Assembly: GCA_017554385.1 (NCBI GenBank)
Contig: JAFZIL010000086.1
Span: forward strand, 1 to 37,287
From: Prevotella sp.
Lineage (GTDB): Bacteria; Bacteroidota; Bacteroidia; Bacteroidales; Bacteroidaceae
Length of the DNA: 37,287 nt
Direction of reading: 5' to 3'
Position 1 is the stretch's first letter, and the number at the start of each line of letters is the position of its first letter. Positions 15,934 through 25,100 of this stretch are shown in pieces. The position numbers were made by a program, and so were the translations under genes. The notes below the pieces were generated by a model that worked only from the letters and a program-made list of their open reading frames with translations, ran no database searches and was not told where the DNA came from.

Positions 15934-18831
15934 ATGACAAAACGTATATTCTTGTTCTTCACCCTGCTATGGTGCTGCACGGGCATTGCACGGGCACAGG
16001 GAGGTATTCCCTTCATCCGTAATTTCACTGCTACGGAATACGGTGCCCACAACCGTAACTTCGACATTGTCTGCACCAAGGACAACACCGTGTTCGTAGC
16101 CAACTTCGAGGGGCTGCTCTATTACGACCATGCCGAATGGCGCATCCTGCACACACCGGGCATCACCCGTATCACCGACCTCTTCATCGACTCGAAGGGT
16201 ACCGTCTGGACTGGCGGTTATAACTATATCGGCAAGGTAGAGGCCACCCCAAACGGAGAGTTAAAGCTGCGCGACATGGCCAGCCGCACTCCCGTCAAGG
16301 GCGAAGTGAGAAACATCTGGGAAGATAAAGGACAGCTGCTATTCCTCGTGGGTGACTCGACGGTCTATACCATAAGCCCCAACGGTATCAGCCTAGAACA
16401 GGGAAAGAAAATCCCCATTGACAACACAGTCTTCGGCAACGAATACACGATAGTACAACGACTGCCCATAGGCAATGAACTGCTGGCACTTGCCACGAAC
16501 GGCAGCGGCATCGTCATTACCAATGCCAAAGGGCAACGGCTCTATACTATCACCGAGACCAACGGCTTGTGTTCGAACAACGTAAACCATATTGCCTACG
16601 ATGGTACAGGTACCTTATGGGGAGCCACCGACAACGGTCTGTTTGCCATAGCACTACCCGCCGTCTACTCGCACTTTACTGCCAACGAAGGACTGCCCGG
16701 TGAGGTGCTGGCCATCCAAAAAGGAACAGGTGGACAGCTATACGTAGGCACGCTGAACGGTCTGTATCGTCGGGACGGTATGGCTTTCGTGCCCGTTCAT
16801 GGTGTTATCCATGCTTGCTGGGCACTGCAGCCGATGGCTGGCAACCTGATGGCTGCCACGTCTGGAGGTGTCTATCGCGTTAGCAGCAATGGCTTGGTCA
16901 CCCAGCTCACCTCAGCTTCAACGACTGCCTTATTGGTGAAGGGCGATTACTTCTATACCGGCGAGCTCGATGGTGTCTACAAGAACACCCTTTCAGGAAA
17001 CAGAGAGCGCATCTGCGACGGAGAGAAAGTGACGAAGATCTACGAGGACAGCAAAGGCTGCCTGTGGTTTCAGAACCTATATGGACAAATCTGGAAAACA
17101 GAAGCCGGAGCAAAGATGCCCCGACTGCTGGGCAAGGAAGATGGAAAGTCGGACGATGCCGCTACACTTGTCGACATCGACAGACAGGCTGTTGTCGTCG
17201 GTGCCACCGACACGAAGCCCTTCCCCTACCCGCAATTCTCCTATACCGATGGCAACGGACTGACATGGCTCACCGATAACGAGGGTAAGAACCTCTATGT
17301 GTGGAAAGACAATAAGCGCATTGGCGACTATGCTCCCCTACTCTACCGCCTTGCTGACAAGGCCACCCGCGCCATCCTTACCGACAACCAATATCTATGG
17401 GTAGGTGGCGACTTCGGTCTCACCATCATTGACAAGCAGCAGAAAGACCCGATGCAGGCGAAGACTCCCGTACTTCAGTTCCGCTCGATAACGGTCAACG
17501 GCGACAGCGTGCTGTGGGGAGGCTTCGGAAAACAGCCATCTTCACTTCCTCGACTGTCGAGAGACGAGCGTAACCTCCGCTTCACCTTCGCAGTCAACCA
17601 AACACCGCTCTTAGGTCATACCGACTATCGCTATCGCATGAATGGTGGCGTGTGGAGTGCCTGGTCGTCATCGACTGAGGCAAGGTTCTTCAATCATCCC
17701 AGTGGTTTCTTCCAGCTTGAGGTACAGGCACGCGACAACATGGGACGCCTGTCCGACATCATTGGCATTAACTTCAGCATCAGCCTGCCGTTCTTCGCTC
17801 GCTGGTACATGCTGCTGCTCTACCTTGTGCTCTTGGCTCTCGCTGTTGTTGGCATCATCAGGTGGAGGTTGCAGCGCCTGGAAAAAGAGAAGGTGCGTCT
17901 GGAAAACATCGTGCAGGAACGCACTGCCGAGGTGGTGAAGCAGAAAGACGAGATTGAAGAGAAGTCAAAGAGCTTGGAGACAGCACTGAAAGACCTCGGT
18001 GAGGCCCAGCACGAGCTGATCCGCCAGGAAAAGATGGCCACAGTGGGTAAGCTGACACAGGGTCTTATCGACCGTATCCTCAACCCGCTGAACTACATCA
18101 ACAACTTCTCGAAGCTGTCGGAAGGACTGTTGAAGGACGTGGAAACGAACATCGACGACGACAAGGACGGAATGGATCCTGAGAACTATGAGGACACAAA
18201 GGACGTGCTCAACATGCTGCGCACCAATCTTCAGAAGGTTGGCGAGCACGGACAGAACACCACCCGCACGCTGAAGGCTATGGAGGAGATGCTGAAAGAC
18301 CGTTCGGGCGGCATCGTCCCGATGGACTTGGCAGCCGTACTGCGTCAGGACTATGAGATGTTGGGCAAGTACTATGAGAAGGATATTGCCCAATATGGCA
18401 TCAAGACCCGTCTTGAACTGCCCGAGGGTGAGCTGCACATCAACGGCAATGCCGACCAGTTGAGCAAGACCTTCATGAGCCTGCTTGGCAACAGCATCTA
18501 TGCCGTAAGCAAGAAAGCCCAGCGCCAGCAGTACCAGCCAGAGGTGAGCATCATTGTATCCAACCTCAATCCTCAAACCTCAAATCTCAAACCTCAAACC
18601 TCAAACCTTATCGCCATCACAATCCGCGACAACGGTATAGGTATCGAGTCCACCATCATCGACAAGATCTTCGACCCCTTCTTCACCACGAAGACCACGG
18701 GAGAGGCCGCTGGTGTGGGACTTTACTTGAGCCGTGAGATCGTGCAGAACCACGGAGGCGACATCAGCGTCAATTCCATCAAGAACGAATATAGCGAGTT
18801 CATCATCACACTGCCCGCTACAACCTTATAG
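15934..18831 (+). CDS. Periplasmic propeller sensor kinase lacking the phospho-acceptor histidine
   Basis: A 965-residue protein. Signal peptide is residues 1-22. Residues about 25-540 form a two-domain propeller of Reg_prop type (ITDLFIDSKGTVWTGGYN and VNHIAYDGTGTLWGATDNGLF are typical blades), followed by a Y_Y_Y-like domain (about 545-615; DYRYRMNGGVWSAW), a transmembrane helix (about 622-640) and a coiled coil. The dimerisation helix reads VGKLTQGLIDRILNPLNYINNF: where HisKA domains have His-Glu, this one has Asp713-Arg714. The ATPase domain looks complete: N box LLGNSIYAV, G1 RDNGIGI, F box FDPFFTTK and G2 GVGLYLSREI. The protein probably senses a ligand in the periplasm and acts through a partner kinase. 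No receiver or AraC output is fused, unlike classical Bacteroides hybrid sensors. A 42-bp heptamer array is inserted in frame just before the G1 box. Start ATG is 22 bp after the previous stop. Confidence 0.9.
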   Translation: MTKRIFLFFTLLWCCTGIARAQGGIPFIRNFTATEYGAHNRNFDIVCTKDNTVFVANFEGLLYYDHAEWRILHTPGITRITDLFIDSKGTVWTGGYNYIGKVEATPNGELKLRDMASRTPVKGEVRNIWEDKGQLLFLVGDSTVYTISPNGISLEQGKKIPIDNTVFGNEYTIVQRLPIGNELLALATNGSGIVITNAKGQRLYTITETNGLCSNNVNHIAYDGTGTLWGATDNGLFAIALPAVYSHFTANEGLPGEVLAIQKGTGGQLYVGTLNGLYRRDGMAFVPVHGVIHACWALQPMAGNLMAATSGGVYRVSSNGLVTQLTSASTTALLVKGDYFYTGELDGVYKNTLSGNRERICDGEKVTKIYEDSKGCLWFQNLYGQIWKTEAGAKMPRLLGKEDGKSDDAATLVDIDRQAVVVGATDTKPFPYPQFSYTDGNGLTWLTDNEGKNLYVWKDNKRIGDYAPLLYRLADKATRAILTDNQYLWVGGDFGLTIIDKQQKDPMQAKTPVLQFRSITVNGDSVLWGGFGKQPSSLPRLSRDERNLRFTFAVNQTPLLGHTDYRYRMNGGVWSAWSSSTEARFFNHPSGFFQLEVQARDNMGRLSDIIGINFSISLPFFARWYMLLLYLVLLALAVVGIIRWRLQRLEKEKVRLENIVQERTAEVVKQKDEIEEKSKSLETALKDLGEAQHELIRQEKMATVGKLTQGLIDRILNPLNYINNFSKLSEGLLKDVETNIDDDKDGMDPENYEDTKDVLNMLRTNLQKVGEHGQNTTRTLKAMEEMLKDRSGGIVPMDLAAVLRQDYEMLGKYYEKDIAQYGIKTRLELPEGELHINGNADQLSKTFMSLLGNSIYAVSKKAQRQQYQPEVSIIVSNLNPQTSNLKPQTSNLIAITIRDNGIGIESTIIDKIFDPFFTTKTTGEAAGVGLYLSREIVQNHGGDISVNSIKNEYSEFIITLPATTL
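18565..18606 (+). repeat. In-frame 7-bp array (CTCAAAC), six units, inside the propeller kinase gene
   Basis: Six units from 18565 to 18606 (42 bp, two complete 21-bp frames) encode SNLNPQTSNLKPQT-like residues between strands of the ATPase domain, just before IAITIRDNG. The protein stays open because this orientation has no stop in any frame. Confidence 0.92.
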
Positions 18832-18837
18832 CTGCCT

Positions 18838-19662
18838 ATGGAACAACAAGTAGAAACGCTTAAACAGCAACTGAAGAACCAGGAGAAACTGGCATCATTA
18901 GGAATGCTCAGTGCCGGCATTGCCCATGAGATCCAGAATCCGTTGAACTTCGTTATCAACTTCAGCAAGATGTCGGGTAAGTTGCTCAACGACCTGACCG
19001 AGATTGTCGAGGACAACGAGGACAACCTCTCTGAAGACGATCGCGAAGAGGTAGAGGATATCGTTGCCGACCTGAAGGAGAACATGGCAAAGATTGTGGA
19101 GCACGGTGAGCGCGCCATCAGCATCATACAGGGCATTCTGCTCGTATCGCGCGGCAAGGAAAACGAGTTCCTGCCTTCCGACGTCGTCCGACTGGTCAAG
19201 GAATACGTGTGGCTGTCGTACCACGCCATGCGTGCCAACTACAAGGGGTTCAACATCAGCATTCATGAGAACTACGAGGAAGGTCTGCCCCAAATCATGG
19301 TCATCCCTCAGGACCTGAGTCGCGCTGTGCTCAACGTGATGAACAATGCCTGCTATGCGGTGTGGAACAAGGCGCAGACCGCTCCCGCTGACTACAAACC
19401 CGAGGTCACTGTCACCGTAGCTGCCACTCCCCCGACGCTCACCATCTCTATTGCTGACAATGGTGAGGGAATGAACGAGCAAGTACGCCAGCACATATTC
19501 GAGAACTTCTTCACTACGAAGCCTGTGGGCAAGGGAACAGGACTGGGCATGGGCATCACCCGCGACATCATTGAGAACAAGCACGGTGGCACTGTCAGCT
19601 TCGAGTCTGTCGAAGGCCAGGGTACCACGTTCACCTTCACCATACCTATGAGGGAAAAGTGA
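18838..19662 (+). CDS. Soluble histidine kinase without sensor domain
   Basis: A 274-residue kinase with only a short coiled coil (residues 1-20), a HisKA-like helix pair and an ATPase domain. The phospho-acceptor is present: LGMLSAGIAHEIQNPLNFVINFSKMS with His30. The ATPase has N box LNVMNNACYAV, G1 ADNGEGM, F box FENFFTTK and G2 GTGLGMGI. The dimer helix is clearly related to that of the preceding gene (both have NPLN followed by NFSK.S), yet here His is kept and there it is Asp. Start ATG at 18838 follows the previous stop by 6 bp, so tight co-translation is likely. With no sensor of its own, it most plausibly receives its signal from the membrane partner and phosphorylates the receiver at 13137. 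That pairing is inference. Confidence 0.93.
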   Translation: MEQQVETLKQQLKNQEKLASLGMLSAGIAHEIQNPLNFVINFSKMSGKLLNDLTEIVEDNEDNLSEDDREEVEDIVADLKENMAKIVEHGERAISIIQGILLVSRGKENEFLPSDVVRLVKEYVWLSYHAMRANYKGFNISIHENYEEGLPQIMVIPQDLSRAVLNVMNNACYAVWNKAQTAPADYKPEVTVTVAATPPTLTISIADNGEGMNEQVRQHIFENFFTTKPVGKGTGLGMGITRDIIENKHGGTVSFESVEGQGTTFTFTIPMREK

Positions 19663-19689
19663 AGAGTGAAAAATGAAAAGTGAAAAATG
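19655..19689 (+). repeat. 7-bp tandem array (AAAAGTG / AAAAATG), five units, forming a stop-start junction
   Basis: Five 7-bp units: AAAAGTG, AAGAGTG, AAAAATG, AAAAGTG and AAAAATG. The kinase stop TGA (19660-19662) straddles units 1 and 2 and the ATG of the next gene (19687-19689) is the end of unit 5. As at 14295-14329, exactly 24 nt separate stop and start. Confidence 0.9.
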
Positions 19690-22158
19690 GAAATAATGAA
19701 TAAACGACTAAGACACCAGATAACAGATTTGGCAAGAAAAACCTTTTTGCCTTCTTATCTTTTTACCTTCTTACTCTTTTTCCTTTTTACTTTTACTCCC
19801 ACAGCCTTGTCAGCTCAGGAGGCTGACGGCAGCCTGCGACAGATTTACGAACAGGCAGAGAGCGACTATCAGATAGGACGTCTGGAGCAGTCGCTCGAAC
19901 TGTTGCAGAGCAACCTCGGACGCTTCAGCGGCAACCTGCGACAGAGTGCTTACCGCCTTATCGCCCTCTGTTACCTGGGACAGGACAAGATGGAGGAGAC
20001 CGAGAGCTACGCCTCGCTGCTGCTCAAGGAGAATCCCTACTACAACTCCGTGCAGGATCCCACCCGTTTCGAGGATATCGTAAACCGTCTGAAGTCAGGT
20101 CAGAGTGCCACCATCACCACGGCTTCGAAGCTGGCCGAGTCGGTCGAAGAAGCGCCTGTACCAGTGACGCTTATCACTGAGGAGATGATACGTCTGAGCA
20201 CCGCCCGTAACCTGTTAGAGCTGCTGGCCGACTATGTACCGGGCATCAGTATCGTTGAGGGCGAAGAATCTAACTTCAGCATGCGTGGCATGTTTGCCTA
20301 TTCGCAGGAGAACGTGCTCATCATGCTCAATGGCGTACGACTGAACAGCTACTGCACCAACTCCGTTGCTCCCGACTACCGCATCTCGTTAGCCAACATC
20401 AAGCAGATCGAGGTGCTGCGCGGCGCTGCCTCGTCACTCTATGGAAACGTGGCTCTCAGTGCTGTGGTCAACATTATCACGAAGGACGGAAACAGCGTCG
20501 ATGGCGTAAAGGCCACCATCGGTGCCGGTAACTATAACACCTATAAGGTCGATGTCATCGTGGGAAAGCAATCGCTCAACACGAACCTGCTGGTGTGGGG
20601 GTCGCTCTATAGTTCTAAGGGCACACGCCACGACATTGCTGCCGACGATCCGTTCGATGCCTACGGCTTGATACCAGTCGACGGAAGTATCTATACCAAC
20701 GGATACAACGGAAAACCTGCCTACGATCTGGGAATCTCCTACAAGTGGAATCACTTCAACCTGCAGGCCAGCCACCAATACAGCAAACGTGTCTACCCCT
20801 ATAACAACATGTTCATTGCCACGACCTACAGCTACGACCGCTACAGTCCCATAGACGGTGTGCGCCCCGGACGTGGCGTGTCGGCCACCAATGCGAGCTT
20901 GAAATATGCCAACGACTGGAAACAGCTGTCGTTAGAGACCAACGTGAACTTCAACCACGAGAGCACCAACCTCTATAACATGCCCAGCGACACCCTGCCC
21001 AGTTTCTTAACTGGAGCAGCCGCATATTTCGACTGGAAAGACGAGTATTTCGACACCGGCACCATCTCACTGGAATCAGGACCATTCCAGACACAAAGCT
21101 GGAAAGACATGAACATCAGTGGCGACCTCAAAGCCATCTACCAGTATTCGTTAAACCGAATAGGGCAAGGCAGCCTGCTCGTGGGTCTGCAGTACGACTG
21201 GTTCAACCTCTATTATAATGATTTCGCCTTGGGCGACCACTTCGACCGCATCATCATCAAAACTGACAACGACCGCTCTCCCATCTTCAAGAACAACATC
21301 GAGAGCACCTTTTCGGGCTTCACCCAGCTGAAGCACTTCTTCACCCCGACCCTGATTCTCAACGCCGGTCTGCGCTACGACCACAAACACCGCTATAACG
21401 GCACCAACAAAGACGTGCTGTCACCACGTATTGCCCTGGTATGGAGTCCCACGAAAACGACCAACTACAAGCTGTCCGTAGCCCGTTCGTTTGTCGATGC
21501 GCCCTACTTCTACCGCGTTTCCAGTGTAGTCTATCCCGGCAACGAGGATCTTAGTCCCCAGTACTTGAACAACATTCAGCTATCGGCCTCGCTCGCCTTC
21601 CCCAGTATTCACTGTCGCTATGAGGGGAACCTGTTCTGTAACTACGTGAAGGACATCATCACCTTAAGCAATAGCGAATACGCCAATGCCGGTACCGTGT
21701 GTAATGCCGGCTTGGAGAATATCCTTACCTACGACACGCCAGGCCTTAAGGCACGCGGAACGGTCTATCTGCAACGGGTGCTTGAAGTCGACGGAAACTC
21801 CGGCGAGGGCCATACGCTCTACTCCGTTCCCGATATCACAACCCATCTGCAAGTGTCGAAGCAGCTCTTCAAAAGCCTGTGGCTCGTAGCCAAAGGCTCG
21901 CTGACCAGCAAGCAGACCTATATCTATCCCAGCAACATGGTCTACCGTGGAGGTGAAGGGCTGGTAGGAACAACGGTCGACCTGCCCAGCTGTTTCCTGC
22001 TCGACCTTGGCGCACGCTACTCCTGGAAATGGCTCGATGCCTCGCTCACCTGCCAGAACGTGCTTGACCATCAATACCGCTTGGGAGGCGACCGCATGCC
22101 GGTACTGCAACAGGGCGCAACGATTCTCGGCACCCTCTCTGTACATCTAACCAAATAA
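19687..22158 (+). CDS. TonB-dependent outer-membrane receptor with TPR-like N-terminal region
   Basis: An 823-residue receptor for active uptake across the outer membrane. The N-terminus has a long signal peptide whose hydrophobic core (FLPSYLFTFLLFFLFTFT) is encoded by an octamer repeat. Residues about 45-120 look like a pair of TPR helices (IYEQAESDYQIGRLEQSLELLQSN, LIALCYLGQDKMEETESYASLLL). The plug domain follows (VTLITEEMIRLSTARNLLELLADYVPGISIVEG, IKQIEVLRGAASSLYGNVALSAVVNIITKDG), then the 22-strand barrel to the C-terminal strand (QNVLDHQYRLGG...TLSVHLTK). It lacks the CarboxypepD-like domain and SusD partner of glycan receptors and is shorter than SusC. It resembles vitamin or siderophore receptors more. 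Its neighbours are two kinases upstream and an NRPS downstream, so a peptide or metallophore ligand is a reasonable guess. A second possible start is the ATG at 19696. Confidence 0.93.
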   Translation: MEIMNKRLRHQITDLARKTFLPSYLFTFLLFFLFTFTPTALSAQEADGSLRQIYEQAESDYQIGRLEQSLELLQSNLGRFSGNLRQSAYRLIALCYLGQDKMEETESYASLLLKENPYYNSVQDPTRFEDIVNRLKSGQSATITTASKLAESVEEAPVPVTLITEEMIRLSTARNLLELLADYVPGISIVEGEESNFSMRGMFAYSQENVLIMLNGVRLNSYCTNSVAPDYRISLANIKQIEVLRGAASSLYGNVALSAVVNIITKDGNSVDGVKATIGAGNYNTYKVDVIVGKQSLNTNLLVWGSLYSSKGTRHDIAADDPFDAYGLIPVDGSIYTNGYNGKPAYDLGISYKWNHFNLQASHQYSKRVYPYNNMFIATTYSYDRYSPIDGVRPGRGVSATNASLKYANDWKQLSLETNVNFNHESTNLYNMPSDTLPSFLTGAAAYFDWKDEYFDTGTISLESGPFQTQSWKDMNISGDLKAIYQYSLNRIGQGSLLVGLQYDWFNLYYNDFALGDHFDRIIIKTDNDRSPIFKNNIESTFSGFTQLKHFFTPTLILNAGLRYDHKHRYNGTNKDVLSPRIALVWSPTKTTNYKLSVARSFVDAPYFYRVSSVVYPGNEDLSPQYLNNIQLSASLAFPSIHCRYEGNLFCNYVKDIITLSNSEYANAGTVCNAGLENILTYDTPGLKARGTVYLQRVLEVDGNSGEGHTLYSVPDITTHLQVSKQLFKSLWLVAKGSLTSKQTYIYPSNMVYRGGEGLVGTTVDLPSCFLLDLGARYSWKWLDASLTCQNVLDHQYRLGGDRMPVLQQGATILGTLSVHLTK
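19743..19798 (+). repeat. 8-bp tandem array (CTTTTTAC / CTTCTTAC) encoding a signal-peptide core
   Basis: Seven octamers in register (CTTTTTGC, CTTCTTAT, CTTTTTAC, CTTCTTAC and variants) span 19743-19798. Read in frame they give the Phe/Leu-rich hydrophobic core of the receptor's signal peptide. Confidence 0.8.
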
Positions 22159-22183
22159 CACCGCTCATCAGCTCCTCATCCCC

Positions 22184-25100
22184 ATGCCTCACTCCATTCC
22201 ACTGACAGAAGAACAAAACGGTATCATGCTCGACTGGGTGCAGCATCCCGACCTCACTCAGTACAATGTCTGTTGCCTTCATTCTTGTCCTCCATCGGTC
22301 GATGCAGAAAAGCTTTACCAGTGTCTGATAAGAATGGTAGAACGTCACGACATCTTCTATACACGTATTGCTCACGATGACGAGGGGTTCTGTCAGTACA
22401 TAGACCGTTCCCAACAGTTGGAGTTAGACTATGTTGAGATGGACGAGGCCGACTTCGACGCCTACAAACACAACTACATCCGACCCATCAACGTGTTCCG
22501 CGACGCACTAGTCCACATGGCCATTGTCAAGACCCAGGAACACGTCCACTTCATCATCGATGCCAGCCATCTCATCATCGACGGTGTTTCCTGCAGCCTG
22601 ATCTGGAATGAGCTGACCAAGGAATACCTTCAGCAACAGGACGACAACTCTTCGGCCATTCAGCCTACCCCCCTCGGCATATACGTGGCGAAGGAACAGG
22701 AGCAACTTCACTCGCCTGCCTACCAGCAAGCCGAAGCTTTCTACAAGAAAGCCTTCGAAGGCTACACCATGACCCGCATTCCGTCGCCGCATCCAGAAGC
22801 CATCGGTGAGTTCATCTGCGCTGTGACCAAGATGCAGAAGACCGAAGTCGAAGCGTTCTGCAAGTCCTACGGTCTGTCACCCAACATCCTCTTCATGGCA
22901 GCCTCTGCCATTGCCTTTTCAGCCTTCTCTGGCGAACAGCGGGTGGCCTTCTACAGTGTCAACCACGGACGGAGCGACCGTCAGATCCGTGAAGCCATCG
23001 GCATGTTTGTCAAGACCATGCCGTTCAAAGCCGACCTGACCAACGGCGACCAGCCTATACTCGACTTCGTTCGCGACTTCAAGCACCAGATGATGTCCAA
23101 CATCCGCTATGGTGTCTACCCCTTCAACCACTTCTGCCGGGAGTTGAAAATACAGCCGGAGAACTCGTTCAATTTCCACGTCACAGCCAAGAACGCAACC
23201 ATTGGCGACCTTCCTGTCGATGCCGAACAGTACTACAGTGGTCCTGTTGCCGACAGCATGACCGCAGGGGTATGGGACAAGGGCGACAACTACGAGATAG
23301 AGATTGTCTACAACGACCAGCGATATGACCATTGGCTCATGCAACAGTTGGCCAACACCATCCGTAGCATCACCGAGAACATCATGTGCCATCCCGATGC
23401 CACTCTTGCCACACTGCCTCTGGTTACCGAAGACGAGGCACGCGACATCCTCGAAGTGAGCACGGGCGACAGTCTGCCTTCACCTGCCGACTACGAGCTT
23501 GACTTCGTGTCGATGTTCTGCCATCAGGCACAGCTCAGCCCTACAGCAATCGCCTTGGTCGACCATGTCGGCAGCCTCACCTACGAAGAGCTCGACCGTC
23601 AGTCATCGTTACTCGCCCATCACCTCATCAGTGAGAAAGGGGTCACTGCCGGCGACCGTGTAGTGATCAAGATGTCTCGCTGCAAGGAGTTCATGGTAGC
23701 TGTCATTGCCGTCATGAAGGCAGGGGCATGCTACGTGCCCGTCGATCCCAACCTGCCAGCTGAACGCATTCAATACATTGTAAATGACTCCTGCGCCCGT
23801 CTAATTGTCAATGACGAGTGGATCACCTCCCAAACCTCAAACCTCAAACCTCAAACCTCAAATCTCAAACCTCAAACCTCAAACCTCAAATCTCAAACCT
23901 CAAACCTCGCCTACATCATCTACACCTCCGGCTCCACTGGTCTACCCAAGGGTGTCGTCATCTCCCATCGTGCCTTGGCTTCGTTCGTCCGTACCTGCCG
24001 TCATACCTATCAGCTCACGTCAGCCGACCGGATTCTCTGTCATGCCAGCTTCAGCTTCGATGCCTCCGTCGAAGACCTCTTCCCCATACTCACCTGCGGT
24101 GGCGAGCTACACATCCTTGACGAGGCCATACGCACCGACCTGCCAGCCATCAAGACCTACATTGAGGAACATCATATCACGGGTGGCAACTACACCACCG
24201 CCTTTGGCGAACTGTTGCTCATGTCCTATCCCGACCTGCCCCTTCGCTATGTCACCCTCGGTGGTGAGCGGCTCGACCGCATGCCACAGGGGCTCACCTG
24301 TCGTTTCTTCAACTCCTACGGCCCCACCGAGTTCACCGTCGATGCCACCTTCTGGGAAGCACCACAACAAACCTCAAACCTCCACTCCTCCACCCCCCCC
24401 ATCGGTCGTCCCGTCTGCGACTGTCAGGCACTCGTACTCGACGAGCGAGGCCGTATCCTGCCATTAGGATGTCCGGGCGAGCTCTGTCTCTCCGGCCCTC
24501 AGATAGCCGACGGCTACTGGCAGCGTCCCGAACTCACTGCCGAGCGCTTCGTCGACGGCAAGTTCCGCACCGGCGACTTCGTGCGTTGGCAATCCATCCC
24601 AGCAAACCTCAATCCTCAAACCTCACTCCAACTCGAATACATCGGACGCCACGACCGTCTGGTAAAGCTTTATGGTTTCCGCATCGAATTAGGCGAGATC
24701 GAGGCAGCCATCATGGCGCAGCCCCACATCGTACAGGCCATAGTCCTGGTACGTGTGGTCAATGGTAACACCCGCCTCTGTGCCTGGTTCACCGCTAACC
24801 AGCCAGTAGACACAACCCAACTGAAGGCATCACTCAGCCAGTCGATGCCCCATTACATGATTCCCGCCATCTACCAGCAGATCGACACCATTCCCCTAAC
24901 TACCAACGGCAAGATCGACGAACAAAAACTGCCAACAGAGCATTTGACCCTTCACTCCCCTTCACTCCTAACTCATAACTCCTCCCTCCTAACTCATAAC
25001 TCCCCCTTAGAGTCCCTTCTCCACGACATCGTCTGCGAGACCCTGGGCCTTGAATCTGTCAGCGTCGAAGCCGACCTCTTCTCCGATCTCGCCCTGTCGT

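Noticed and set aside
19687-22158. SusC-type glycan receptor in a polysaccharide utilisation locus
   Set aside because: The N-terminal CarboxypepD-like domain and a neighbouring SusD are missing and the length is too short; the pectin enzymes are on the other strand and separately promoted.
23828-23908. Possible CRISPR array
   Set aside because: Units are 7 bp with no spacers and no cas genes nearby.
23805-24467. 220-codon frame overlapping the NRPS, with SNLKPQT repeats
   Set aside because: The heptamer array is open in all three forward frames, so a second frame through it is expected; the NRPS frame holds all adenylation motifs.
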